A stretch of 64,000 bases of DNA, taken from contig CM045729.1 in assembly GCA_024760905.1 (NCBI GenBank), forward strand, positions 4,768,663 to 4,832,662, given 5' to 3'. A model generated the notes under the pieces. It was given only the letters and a program-made list of their open reading frames with translations, was not told where the DNA came from and did not search any database. The stretch is from Plotosus lineatus (lineage: Eukaryota > Chordata > Actinopteri > Siluriformes > Plotosidae). This document shows positions 10,806 to 59,549 of this stretch, one piece after another (the first letter of the stretch is position 1; the number at the start of each line of letters is the position of its first letter). Both the position numbers and the translations under genes were made by a program.

Positions 10806-11675
10806 CATAAATACTGTATTTATTTACATCTCTTTATCATTTAATTTTTATTTTTTCTCCCCCATTTCGATACGGAACCATAGCAACGGATTTCAGCATC
10901 AATGTGCAGTGTACAGGACTGTTATACTGCAACAATCGCCCTGAGAATAAATATGCGCGCTTCATGTAGAAATAAGAGTCATTCGGTCCAGGCCATGATT
11001 TATACTTTATCAATGATTATATTCTCATTTTGTACTTTTCATTTCATTTTTGTAAGAAGAAAGCCCGCAGTCAGAATGAAGTGGAGGTCATTGCGTCATC
11101 ATGTCTGTCTCAGGGTTAATTCTAACCTGAAGCCTAAATATACTGCGTTGATTAATAATTTCACAGGACAGTAATTATCAGTAAATGTCAAGATTGTGTT
11201 TGGAGGAGATGATCCAGAAGCTTTCCTGCACTGAATCCACCGTGTTTCTCCTGAACTACACGCGGGGACTATAAGGGTGATATTGTTGTTTACATCATTA
11301 TTTGTCATTGTATTGGCGGTAATAATGAATACTGAATAAATAATATAAAGTTTGGTATACTTATAGTTGAAGGAATATAAAACATATAATTGTTGATGCA
11401 TTTCATATTTAAGAATCAACTCAAATTTATTGGGAGATAATATCGCTTATAAACTACTTCTTTCCTTTTATCTTCCTCTTCCTCGTCATCTTTAATATAA
11501 AACTGCTGTGTGGGGAACAGAAGCAGGAGTTTGTCCTGTAGAGGTGTTTGGGAGTCAGGCCTGTTTCACCAGCAGGTTTCTAGCACATTAAGGTAATCAT
11601 GTGACCTTCAGGATGGAAAAAAAAAGTCAAACATGTACAACACGGTGTAAGATATGGTGTTAACACCCCCCCCCC

Positions 11676-11707
<32 letters not shown>

Positions 11708-11754
11708 CTGCTGCAATCATCATTCAGAGATATGAATCATGTTTAATAGAGATT
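10806..11754. other. start of cbs intron 1, no feature recognised
   Basis: This is AT-rich sequence with a C-run and (AC)n tract at about 11660-11708. The short open frames have no recognisable content. Confidence 0.7.
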
Positions 11755-11806
11755 TCCTTTCAGCTTTTCCCCTTTTTCAGGGGTCGCCACAGCTAATGAT
11801 TCGCAC
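11755..11806 (-). repeat. RTE-A/SINE tail 3' end shard
   Basis: On the plus strand the bases read TTCAGGGGTCGCCACAG in the context of the RTE-A 3' terminus (reverse complement), about 50 bp only. Confidence 0.6.
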
Positions 11807-11902
11807 GTTTGAAGCATGTTTAATATACACTGAGGAAATAAGTTGTCTATTTTCTCCTGGTGCTGGATTGTATCAAAGCAGAAAAAAATGTTGATGGACT
11901 GT

Positions 11903-12130
11903 ATTTTCCGGACTACAAGTCGCACTTTTTTTTCATACTTTGGCTGAAGATGCGACTTCTTCTCCAGAGCAATTCATATGTGAAATTCTTACATATAATT
12001 CTGTAGGTCATAATAAAAACAAACATAATTTCACATGTTTGTTATTTTTACACTCACAACTGAAAGAGGGCACTCTAGGCTTGGGTACAGTACTTGCTCA
12101 TCCTGCACCACTGAAGAACTGTCCCCAAAA
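11903..12130 (+). repeat. DNA transposon terminal copy (TTTTCCGGACTA family)
   Basis: It begins at the terminal motif TTTTCCGGACTACAAGTCGC and continues about 225 bp. The same sequence occurs in reverse orientation at 18815-19022, with similar order throughout (ATATGTGAAATT, TTATTTTTACACTCACAAC, CTTGGGTACAGTACTTGCTC). The class is not certain. Confidence 0.6.
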
Positions 12131-12164
12131 ATAAAACCCTATTCTGCAGATTGCAAGCTGGTTT

Positions 12165-12322
12165 TACATGAACCTCTCATCTTAGACAGTGACACACACA
12201 GCCGGCCTCTGATAACCCAGTTAGTGCACTGGGGTACAGTGACAACCTTGTGGAGCGTGGGACTAAAACCCCCATCCTTAGGATCAGCGATCCAGTGCCC
12301 TTTACCTCCAGGCCACCACTAC
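12165..12322 (-). repeat. SINE-alpha head fragment
   Basis: Minus strand: tRNA-like head (about 12255-12322) and the start of the body (GATAACCCAGTTA on the plus strand at 12210). The tail is missing. Confidence 0.7.
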
Positions 12323-12507
12323 TCTTGTCCAAATCATCTTTTTAGAAACGCTTATCTGCACTCGAGTATTAACTCGGTGGTTGATTTGCAGGACTGGTGG
12401 TGTTTGAACCTTTTATTCACGTGGCACAGTTGATGTACTTAAAAATGTAAAATATGTAAAAGTATTCAAGAACACTGGGCCAGGAAAACAGGTTAAGGAA
12501 ATTTAAC

Positions 12508-13647
12508 TTCTTCTTTTCCTTTCGGCTTTTCCCTTCAGGGGTCGCCACAGCAAATGATCTGCCTCCATCTCTCCCTATCCTCTGCATCTTTTACTCTTAC
12601 TCCAACGACCTTCATGTCCGCCTTCACCGCATCCATAAATCTTCTCTTTGGTCTTCCTCTGGGCCTTCTGCCTGGTAGTTCCAACCTCAGCATCCTACTG
12701 CCAATATGATCACTATCCCTCCTCTGTACATGTCCAAACCATCTCAATCTAGCCTCTCTGACTTTGTCTCCAAAACATTTACTCTTTTTTTCTCTCTCAT
12801 TTTCCTCATTCATCAGCTCTTCAAAGTACTCTTTCCATCTTCCCAGCACACTTCTGTCATCAGTCAATACATTTCCCTCTCTGTCCTTTATCACTCTAAC
12901 TTGCTGCACGTCTTTCCCATCTCTATTTCTCTGCTGTGCTAACCTGTATAAATCATTTTCTCCCTCCTTACTGTTCAACCTATCATACAAGTCATCATAC
13001 GCCCTCTGTTTGGCCTTTGACACTGCTACCTTCGCCTTACGCTGTGTCTCCCTGTACTCCTGTTTACTCTCTTCGGTCCTGTCAATGTCCCACTTCTTCT
13101 TGGCTAACCTCTTCTTTTGTACACACTCCTGCACTTCCTCATTCCACCACCAAGTTTCCTTATCTACTTTCCTTCCAGAGGACACACCAAGTACTCTCCT
13201 ACCGGTCTCCCTGATCACATTGGCTGTGGTTGTCCAGTCCTCTGGAAGTACTTCCTGACTACCCAAAGCCTGTTTCAACTCCTCCTTGAAGACAACACGA
13301 CACTCTTACTTTTTCAGCTTCCACCACTTTGTCTTCTGCTCTGCCTTTGCCTTTTTCACCTTTCTCACCATCAGTGTCATCCTGCACACCACCATCCTAT
13401 GCTGTTTGGTAACACTCTCACCCACTACTACTTTGCAGTCACTGACTTCCTTCAAATTACATCGCCTACACAAGATGTAGTCTACCTGTGTGCTCTTACC
13501 TCCCCTTTCATAAGTCACCCTATGCTCCTTTTTCTCCAACCATTCCAGCCTGCCTGCACACACTTCACCTCTTTTCCACACTCTCCATTGCTCTGGATTG
13601 TTCTGAGCCTAAGTACTTAAAATCCTCCACCTCCGTTATCTCTGTCC
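12508..13647 (-). mobile_element. RTE-A LINE, internally deleted and rearranged
   Basis: The minus-strand frame 12535-13278 encodes the linker (GRRVLGVSSGRK, WKEYFEELMNEENE) fused in frame to the C-terminal GDKVREARLRWFGHVQRR block. The entire reverse-transcriptase core is deleted at about 12778. At about 13535 the endonuclease part joins a C-terminal segment again (AGWNGW to EVEDFKYLG), so the copy is scrambled. It has no catalytic capacity. Confidence 0.85.
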
Positions 13648-13800
13648 TTTTTTTTTTTTTTTTTTTTTTTTTTTGATGCTGAGTGCCAAGCAGGTAGCAA
13701 CAACTCCCAAATTTTAACATCTTATGGTATGACGCGGCCGGATTCAAACTCCGACCTTCCGGAGGATAAAGCGGACGCTCTACCAACTGAGTTAAATCCC
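13648..13800 (-). repeat. short tRNA-derived SINE with poly(A)
   Basis: The minus strand begins GGGGATTTAACTCAGTTGG at 13800, then an A-box-like TAACTCAGTTGGTAGAG and B-box-like GGAGTTTGAATCC, and ends GCTGAGTGCCAAGCA (read on the plus strand reverse) followed by a 27-base poly(A) (plus-strand T run 13648-13674). Total length is about 150 bp. It could also be a retroposed tRNA pseudogene. A beta-type SINE body shard follows at about 13820-13920. Confidence 0.65.
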
Positions 13801-13924
13801 CAGTTAGACATTAGTCCAACTGGCTGTTCCAAATTGCCCCTAGGTATGAGTGGGTGTGAAGTGTGTTTGTTGGATTTCATGATCGACTAGCAAGCCGTTC
13901 AGGATGTTCCCCGTGTGAACTGTA

Positions 13925-14345
13925 CAGAGCGTATGTGAATGATGAGTGTGGGTGTATAAGAGGTACAGTTTGCCCCTGACTCTGAACTCCGTTATTAGCT
14001 GAGTTATTTACTCACACTGCTCATGAAAGCTTGGCCATGATTCGGTAGTGAAAAGGTTTCAGTTTTTGTGTAACTTCTCCAAATTCAGTCTTGCATCAGC
14101 CACACAGGAACAGGATGACTCAGTGCAGTCACCACATTTCAATTCTAAAATATCAGCCCAGTGTAGGTCAGGACAAACCTGCTACTGAACTGATGCAGCA
14201 GGATGTAAATATCTAATTTTAAAATAAAAGTACATACTGCTTTGGAATCATTTCCAATTGAATTTAATTTTTTAGATATGAGAACTTGAGATTTTTATTA
14301 CTCACTTGAAAAAAAAAAAAAAAACTTCTTCTCAGCAAAAAGATG
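13925..14345. other. intron sequence, nothing recognised
   Basis: This is unremarkable sequence with a poly(A) run at about 14310-14324. No gene, exon or repeat is recognisable here. Confidence 0.6.
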
Positions 14346-14349
14346 TGAA

Positions 14350-14522
14350 TTTACTACTTCTTTTACTTTCGGCTGCTCCCTTCAGGGGTCACCACAGCAA
14401 ATCATCCACCTCCATCTCACCCTGTCCTCTGCATCTTCTTTTCTGACTCCAACGACCTTCATGTCTTCCTTCACCACATCCATAAATCCCTTCTTTGGTC
14501 TTCCTTGAGGCCTTCTGCATGG
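14350..14522 (-). mobile_element. RTE-A LINE 3' end shard
   Basis: These are the minus-strand 3' terminal 170 bp of RTE-A (plus-strand TTTCGGCTGCTCCCTTCAGG). It abuts the 5' side of a Rex3 copy at 14523. Confidence 0.8.
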
Positions 14523-15325
14523 GTTCTGTTGGACCAATCCTCAGCTACTTACTCTGACCCTCGGCACATGGACTGTCACCTCTCTGGTGGGGAAGGAGCC
14601 TGATCTGGTGCGTGAGGTGGAGAGATACCGACTATATATAGTCGGGCTCACCTAAAACGCATAGCTTGGGCTCTGGAACCATCCATCTCGAGAGAGGCTG
14701 GACCTTATTCTATATCTGGAGTTGTTCATGGGGAGAGGCAGCGAGCCGGTGTGGGTATTTTTTTTGCCCCTCGTCTCGGTGCCCAAATGTTGGGGTTCTC
14801 CTTGGTTGAAGAAAGGGTAGCTTCCCTCCATCTTCGGGTGGGGGGGACGGGTCCTGACTGTTATTTGTGCTTATGCACCAAATGACAGTTCAGAGTACCC
14901 ACCCTTTTTTGAGTCTTTGGGGGAGGGTGTTGGAGAACCGAACGTGCTGCAGCCGAGGACCTCCTCAATCCCACCAACATGCCCTCTGTGGAAGAGAAAG
15001 ACCCTGGGGGTTTGGGTAGGGGTCCACCCATCACTGGAGTGGAGGTCACTGAGGTTGTCAAAAAACTCCTCGGTGGTCAAGTTCTGAGGTTGGACGAGAT
15101 CCACCCGGAATATCTCAGGCCTGTGGATGCTGTAGGACTGTCTTGGTTGCCACGTCTCTGCAACATCGCGTGGTCATCGGGGGCTGTACCTCTGGATTGG
15201 CAAACTGGGGTGGTGGTTCTGATTTTTAAGAAGGAAGACTGGAGGGTGTGTTCCAATTATTGGGGAATCACACTCCTCAGCCTACCAAGTGTATGTAGGG
15301 GTACTAGAGAGGAGGATCCGACCTC
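14523..15325 (+). mobile_element. Rex3 LINE, internally deleted and 3'-truncated
   Basis: It contains Rex3 5' sequence that the 4.5-kb copy has lost (14523-14800), the start of the endonuclease, then an internal deletion at about 14938. It resumes in the linker and RT N-terminus (VPLDWQTGVVV, NYWGITLLSLP) and stops at about 15325 in a TG/TA microsatellite. It lacks the RT active site. Confidence 0.85.
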
Positions 15326-15383
15326 AGATTCAGTGTGTGTGTGTATATATATGTATATGTGTGTGTGTGTATATATATATATA
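15326..15383. repeat. (TG)n/(TA)n compound microsatellite
   Basis: Mixed GTGTGT and TATATA runs directly follow the Rex3 break point. Confidence 0.9.
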
Positions 15384-15444
15384 GGATTTTCTGAGTAGAT
15401 CCTTCCGTAGGAGAGTGCTCAATACTTTTTGGTAGAGCAAATAA

Positions 15445-15612
15445 ACAAAAGGACAGGACAAAGGCTTTCTATTGAAACTCCATTTATCACTACAGATCTG
15501 TTTCGAGTAATCTGTAATCACCTGAAGAGAGGGGATGGTTTCACCACCCCTCGAAACAGATCTGTAGTGATAAATGGAGTTTCAATAGAAAGCCTTTGTC
15601 CTGTCCTTTTGT
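15445..15612. repeat. 63-bp perfect inverted repeat (hairpin)
   Basis: Arm 1 is 15445-15507 and arm 2 is 15550-15612. Arm 2 is the exact reverse complement of arm 1 over 63 bases, with a 42-base loop (15508-15549). Both arms contain CGAAACAGATCTGTAGTG or its complement. It lies in cbs intron 1 between two AT-rich microsatellites. It may be a small palindromic transposon. Confidence 0.9.
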
Positions 15613-15613
15613 G

Positions 15614-15664
<51 letters not shown>
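15613..15664. repeat. (TA)n microsatellite
   Basis: About 46 bases of alternating TA immediately follow the hairpin's right arm. Confidence 0.95.
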
Positions 15665-15669
<5 letters not shown>

Positions 15670-16385
15670 TAAAAAATCATATAGCATGTTACCTTTTGTG
15701 TTAAGACGTTGTCTCTGTGATCTTTGTGTTTACACTGTTTTGCAGATTTTTGTAACCCTAAGCAAATATGGTTGGTCAGAAGCGTAAGCCTACTAGCATG
15801 AGTGCAAGTTTCATACACAGAGATGAATTAACTATCTGCTTGGATCGGCGCAATCTACTATGCATACTCAGTTAAGCAAAGAAACTTGTAAAATGAAAGA
15901 ACTCTCTGCTCTATTGGTGATTCACATCAGTGCAGGCTGAGTACTAAACGAGTTCAATGGACCCTTGCTCACTTGAAAGACCGGAAGTCCGTATAACCTG
16001 CTTTCAAGCACAGCAAGTGCACTACTTTCGGTATTGAGCGCCTCACATATTGTAAGCGTTGGTTGGCTGTTTTAAGCTTCATGTAAAGTGAGTTGGCTCA
16101 GCTTCATGTAAAGTGATCATCCGTCGACCATCGGAACCATTTACAAGCAGAAAGATCGCATCATAGAGAATATTAAAGGTTATATTTGATACTGTATTTG
16201 ATGAGTGAATTTGATTAAAATGTATCTATTTGAAATTATTTTGCTTGAATTTAATTTATTTGAAGTTAATGTTGATATGTGATATATTTGATATTATTTA
16301 ACAATGTTCTGTTTATAATAATTGATTTTGGGGTGTTTTATGAGTTACGGTAATGGTATTTATGGACGTATAGTGCAGTATGAGC
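15665..16385. other. intron sequence, nothing recognised
   Basis: AT-rich; a short direct repeat AGCTTCATGTAAAGTGA occurs at about 16075 and 16100. No gene is visible. Confidence 0.6.
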
Positions 16386-16387
16386 GT

Positions 16388-16652
16388 CCCCCAGTGCGGC
16401 TAACTGGGTTATCAAAGGCGGGCCATGTCTGTCACTGTCTATGGTGAGAGGCATGTAAAAGAACCATTGCTGACTTTCGTAAAGAGTAGGCTGCAAAGTC
16501 GTCAGCGTGTTTCTGTCCCTTGCTAAAAGGGTTGTGACGAAGGGCATCCGACGTAAAAACCTCTGCCAAATCAAATGTGCGAATCAAGATTATTCGCTGT
16601 GGCGACTCCCAAGTAAAAGGGGAAAAAGTCGAAAGGAAGACAGACAGTGCAG
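16388..16652 (+). repeat. SINE-alpha with tail-1, head missing
   Basis: The body (GGTTATCAAAGG at 16408) runs into tail-1: GAAGGGCATCCGACGTAAAA at 16538-16557, then TGCGAATCA and CGCTGTGGCGACTCC near 16578-16611. It is the clearest copy for seeing that tail-1 joins RTE-A 5'-end-like and 3'-end-like sequence. Confidence 0.75.
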
Positions 16653-17107
16653 TATGAGCGTCATACGTCACTGTAACAACTTTCGTTCACTTTCAACTTG
16701 CGTTTGGTCGTCCGGAACCAATTAAAAACGTAAGTCAGGGAGCGTCTGTTTAACACAATATGCGTCTTTTGCTGCAGGACAGTTTATTATCATTGATATA
16801 ATAATACTCTCTGAATTATACCTGCATTTCTGAAGGACATCTATCTGCCAACTGAATCTCAACAGAAAGTGGGTCATGCAGAAAGAGAACGACCATAAAC
16901 CCAAGTCATTCTATGAAAAATTTGGCATGGCTGAAGTGAAGTGCTGATTATAATCCACTAGAAATGTATGAGCAGTTTCTTTCAGGAAACCCACCAAAAT
17001 CCCAAGGTTGAAGTTGTTCTGTATGGAGAAACAAGTTAAATTTCTTCCAAATCAGAGTAAAATTCCATATTTTCCGGACTATCTCATTATCTATATCATT
17101 ATAGATA

Positions 17108-18032
17108 GACTATATCATTGACTTCGTGGACTGGTGTGAGCGCAACCACCTGTGCTTGAACACTAGGAAGACGAAGGAGATGGTGATCGACTTCAGGAGA
17201 AACACTCAAACACACACACACACACACACTTACTAGTGAACATCCAGGGACAGGACATTGAGACAGTGGACAGTTTCAAGTACCTGGGTGTTCACCTTAA
17301 CAATAAACTGGACTGGTCCCACAACACCAACGCCCTGTACAAGAAGGGCCAGAGTCGCCTCCATCTTCTAGCCTCTGCAATCCTCTACGCTGCCATCTGC
17401 TGGGCCCCGGGCAGCACAGAGCGGGACAGAAAGAGACTAAACAAGCTGGTCAGGAGGGCCAGCTCTGTCCTCGGCTGCCCACTGGACTCTGTGGAGGAGG
17501 TGAGTGAGAGGAGGATAGTTGCAAAGCTCACATCCATCCTGTTCAACATCTATCACCCACTGCACCAGACTGTAGAGGAGCTGAGTAGCTCCTTCAGTGG
17601 ACGACTGAGGCATCCTCAGTGCAGGAAGGAGCGCTACCGCAGGTCGTTCATTCCCACCGCTATCAGACTGTACAACGCCACTTTGTAACTGTCTGTGAAA
17701 ATACTGGTTATGTGCAATAAAAACCCACGCACTTTAATCAACCACATCTACCCCACTGACTGTGAACCATATCAACCCATCTACTCTGCCCTCAGATACA
17801 TTACACTTTAATATAGGCCAGTCTATAAAGTTGCTCCATTCTTTTCTTTTATTGTTTATTAATTTATACTATTTATGTATCTACTTATTTATTTACTTAT
17901 ATAATATATATGTACGTGTGTATGTTTGTATTTGTATCTATTTTTGCACCCCCTACTGATGGTACCTCAAGAGCCTGTAACAGTGAATTTCTCCATTGTG
18001 AGATTAATAAAGCTGTATCTTATCTTATCTTA
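17108..18032 (+). mobile_element. CR1/L2-type LINE 3' part
   Basis: The frame 17236-17688 encodes the end of the reverse transcriptase (DSFKYLGVHLNNKLDW) and the C-terminal region ending YRRSFIPTAIRLYNATL. An in-frame internal deletion after RLHLL removes about 25 residues. An (AC)n tract interrupts the upstream part at 17209-17229. The 3' end carries AATAAAG then (TATCT)n. This is an ordinary 5'-truncated LINE. Confidence 0.85.
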
Positions 18033-18300
18033 TGTCGCTTCGGAGTACAAGTTTCTTTGGCCAAAAAAAATAAAATAAAAAATGCATAATAAAGAAGAAA
18101 AAAATATATATGTCGCACTGGACTATACATCGCAAACTCATGGAAACTGTCTACCTTGGCTTGGAAATCTGCTGGCAGTTTTTGCGATGTTGTGATCCTC
18201 GCTCTGATAGAGAATCAGTTGCGTTGCATGAAGTGGTAGCACCAAGAAAGTCCTTACGCAAAGTCATTCCTATTCATCTCCTTGACAACTACATAAGTGG

Positions 18301-18712
18301 AGATGCAACAGCACTGTTGACAAGCCCCTCCCTGAGGCATGTTGTTCAAGGTCTCATGTGCAAATTGGTTCCTCAAGCTATGGCCATCTAGCTTTTAGCC
18401 TGTGATTAGCTTTTTTTTATTGTTTTCTTCATTGAAGTAGTAATCTCTGCTTTTCTGCCCTCTTGTTGCCTTCTTGCAGTTGTGAGTGTAAAAATAATGA
18501 AGTGAAATTTTGTTCGTTATTATTATGATGAATAGAATTGTATGCAATTATTTCACTCCCTTGACATGGAGATGCAACTGCACTGTTAACAAGCCCCTCC
18601 CTGAGGAACGTTGCGGAAGCACACATGTGCGAGCTTGTTCCTCTAGCTGTGGTCATCTAGCTTTTAGCCCGCGGTTAGCTTTTTTGTTTTCTTCATTGCA
18701 GTAATAATAATC
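18301..18712. repeat. tandem duplication, about 270-bp period
   Basis: 18301-18445 and 18571-18712 are near copies (GCACTGTTAACAAGCCCCTC, CATCTAGCTTTTAGCC, GTTTTCTTCATTGAAGTAGT appear in both with a few changes). They lie within the DNA transposon. Confidence 0.75.
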
Positions 18713-19331
18713 GCTTTTCTCCGTCCATCACAAGATTCTCGTTCACTCCAAACTTTCTTTATGCTGCTCGATTACCATGTTCTGCTGCATGTTTCACTAC
18801 TTGTAGCTTGTGGTACAGGATGAGCAGGTACTGGTACCCAAGCGTGTAGAGTGTCCTCTTGTGGTTGTGAGTGTAAAAATAACAAACGTGAAATTATGTT
18901 CGTTATTATTCTGAGGAACAGAATTATATGTAATAATTTCACATATAATTTGCTCTGTACTATAACTTGCAACTTCAGCCAAAGTATGAAAAAAGTGTGA
19001 CTTGTAGTCCGGAAAATACGGTACCAGTTTAGTTCCAGTTATGACCGCACGAAGAGATGAAGGCAAATGTGTTCATTCTTTGGATAACTCAAAGATGTGT
19101 AATATTGGATTGTTTTCCTTAAAAATATAAGTGATCAGAAATAACATTTCATGTTTCTTATATTTATTTTTCAGACTTTCTTTAAATTCTTTTAGGACTT
19201 CATATTTCTGAAAAAATAAAGAAACTTTGAAGTGACACTATGTGCAGCAACAAGTGATTAAAAAAAAAAAAAAGGTTTCTCCTCTACAGCTGCACTGTGC
19301 ACAAAACCTGTAATACTTGTTCAGCAGAACC

Positions 19332-57161
<37,830 letters not shown>

Positions 57162-57171
57162 CTGATCAGTG

Positions 57172-57205
<34 letters not shown>

Positions 57206-57648
57206 ATATTAATAATTAAATATACAGATGCAGGTGTTACATGTTGATATATTTTAATAGGGTTTTTTGGGTGTGGGGGGGTATTTAATGCTGCACCTCA
57301 CATCTGGAGTTTAAAGGTACAGTGTGTACAATCTCTCTGAGCTCCTGTTCGAATCCCACTGCTTTGAAGAAATGTAAAAAAAAAAATCAGAGTCACAGTG
57401 TTGCCATGCACTGCACTCTCTACACTCATAAGGCATCTGATCACATTTTTCTGGCAAGGAAATGATGCCCAAGTCCACGGGAGTGATGCAACTTAGCCCC
57501 GCCTCCATCTCTGCTTAAAAAGGTTAATGAGACACTTGTTGATCGATGATGGGTTTTGCAGTAATTTCATTGGCTGTTGTTACACACTGCACCTTTAATT
57601 ATGACGGGATTATTCGTGCACTTTCACCTCGCTTGTTTTTCTGAATGC

Positions 57649-57654
57649 AATAAA
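57649..57654 (+). terminator. cbs: cbs polyadenylation signal, proximal
   Basis: AATAAA 488 bases after the stop. Two further AATAAA hexamers, at 57844-57849 and 58153-58158, may give longer 3' untranslated regions; the last is followed within about 30 bases by GT-rich TGTGCATTGTGTTTGCGG. Confidence 0.5.
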
Positions 57655-58429
57655 GATCAAAGTGCTGAATTATTATTAAACTTTCTGCAGTATGTACATT
57701 CTGGAGCTGAGAGTGTTTTATGATAGCGTTACATGAACGCTGCTGCTTTTCATCTGGTTTGGAAGTACGTATGTATGAGGCTGGAATGTCACGTCGTGGC
57801 CACACGGGGTCACTGCAGCATAGCCAAAGATTAAGATTGTCATAATAAAGACTGATGAAGAATGTGAAGGATGACTGATGCTTTGGCTACGGAACACTTG
57901 ATATTTTTATTGTTTCTTTATTTTCTTCTTTCAATTGTTGTTTTCCTGTTGGCTAATACCGTGGGTAAGGATGTGCATGGATTTAAATAAGGGCAGCGTA
58001 AGCATCAGGTCCGATTCATGTTCTGAATGCTGGAGTCTCAAACCTCATCAAGCCGCATGTTTGTAAGCTCAATGTCTTTTCGGTTGAACTTGTTTATTTG
58101 AGTTGATTCTTTTAGTAAATGTTTAATTGAATTTTATTTGAGTTTTATTTTAAATAAAGTTTTCTTTCTTCTTTATGACGGATGTGCATTGTGTTTGCGG
58201 TTTATTGCACCAAGAAGAATCTGAGAATTCATGCTCATGCCTCAAAAGTAGATACATAATACTTTTTTTTTTTTTTTTTTTTTTAATAGACCCCAGGGAT
58301 CCAGACACTACCACCGAAAGGACTATTTCATAATTTGCCTAAATAGAGCAAACATGGCAAGTCTTAAGGCACCAACCTCTGAGCGTCGCAGGTAAATGTC
58401 TGGAAATCCAATATACGGTTTTACCTGGG

Positions 58430-58455
58430 TGACCTTGAAAAGTAGGTCAAGGTCA
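58430..58455. promoter_or_regulatory. inverted pair of NR5A/ERR-type half sites
   Basis: TGACCTTGA (58430-58438) and its exact inverse TCAAGGTCA (58447-58455), 8 bases apart. TCAAGGTCA is the extended half site of SF-1/LRH-1 and ERR receptors. It lies 1.3 kb after the cbs stop. Function is untested. Confidence 0.35.
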
Positions 58456-58539
58456 CTTACTCACAAACTCCTCATAGTAGTGAATAATCATACCACGTTG
58501 GCAGGCCCAACTTCAGCACACCCAAGTAAATATAATTAT

Positions 58540-58835
58540 AAATAATACTCAGTCTCGCCGAGCTACTTAATTCTAATAGGGTCATGGAGAGCCGAGTATC
58601 CATCTCAGCCAAGATTAGGTGAAGGCAGGTTTCATCCTGAGCATCTTGCCAGTCCATCACACACACACAGAAGGGAACAGCTAATGAATGTAATTAGCTT
58701 AATATGTGCTGTGGGAAGAAACCAAAGCGAGCATTGTGAGAACGTGGAAGCTCCACTCGCAAATACCTTCACCAAGCCCGGGACCCGAACCCAGGACCTT
58801 CTTGCTGTAAATCAGTAGTGCTAAACTCTGCGATA
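58540..58835 (-). repeat. SINE-beta with tail-2
   Basis: Minus copy: tail-2 remnant at the left (TAATTCTAATAGGGTCATGG), body, and head (GAACCCAGGACCTTCTTGCT) at 58788-58807. Confidence 0.65.
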
Positions 58836-59094
58836 GCGTATACTAACTCCAAATGTTTGATTCTTTTCAAAAGACAATATTTTATTGAGTACAGAAAAAG
58901 GTGAAGTTTGATTCCTGCAACATTGAAGAAAATATAGGACATCGATAAAAATCAGACGAGATGAGCGAGGACGTGTTTATTATTAACTGTTGCATTAACA
59001 ATGAAAAATTCAATACTTATAAAAAGAGAATGCACAAAAAACAACTTGGTACAACTAATATAACCGCTCATACACACACACACACACACAAGAT

Positions 59095-59419
59095 TTCCTT
59101 CGGCTTTTTCCCTTCTCAGGAGTCGCCACAGTGAATGATTGGCATGTTTGATTTAGTTCATAGGTTTTTACATCGGATGCCCTTCCTGACACAACCCTTT
59201 AGCGAGGGACAGAAACACGCTGACGGCTTTGCAGCTCCTCTTTACGAAAGCCAATAATGGTTCTTTTACATCAAACTCTCACCATAGACAGAGGGAGACA
59301 TGGCCCGCCTTTGATAACCCAGTTAGCTGCACCGGGGGGACAGTGACAACCTTGTGGAGAGTGGGACTCGAACCTGCAACCTTAGCATCAGTGATCCATC
59401 GTCCTATACCACCACTGCC

Positions 59420-59420
<1 letters not shown>
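59095..59420 (-). repeat. full-length SINE-alpha with tail-1
   Basis: Minus orientation. RTE-A 3'-end-like TCAGGAGTCGCCACAGTGAA (59116-59135), RTE-A 5'-like ATCGGATGCCCTTCCTGACA (59172-59191), body, and head with GACTCGAACC (complement of the B box). It confirms the alpha + tail-1 combination in full. Confidence 0.8.
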
Positions 59421-59424
<4 letters not shown>

Positions 59425-59453
<29 letters not shown>

Positions 59454-59465
59454 CACATGTATCCA
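59425..59465. repeat. (AC)n/(AT)n microsatellite
   Basis: Adjacent CACACA and ATATAT runs following the SINE. Confidence 0.85.
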
Positions 59466-59549
59466 CATACTGTATGATTGAACAGTTTACAGGATATTTA
59501 AGTTGCAGTCCTAAAGGAATTAGTAATAGGTGTGGGTTCATGGTGTGAT

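Larger units (their letters stand above)
17069..19022. mobile_element. DNA transposon with inverted ends, interrupted by a LINE
   Basis: The left end ATATTTTCCGGACTA (17071-17085) and the right end, reverse complement of TAGTCCGGAAAATAC (19005-19019), are inverted copies. The interior (18033-18800) has no recognised transposase. The LINE at 17108-18032 lies inside it. Class is unassigned; the terminus belongs to a family widespread in vertebrates. Confidence 0.5.

Noticed and set aside
10902..11174. 90-codon open frame after the inferred cbs first exon
   Set aside because: AT-rich, no recognisable content, and it lies in the intron after a strong donor.
13729..13800. Functional tRNA gene on the minus strand
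   Set aside because: It has A- and B-box-like parts but continues into a SINE body with a poly(A), and a proper anticodon stem and acceptor pairing are not clear.
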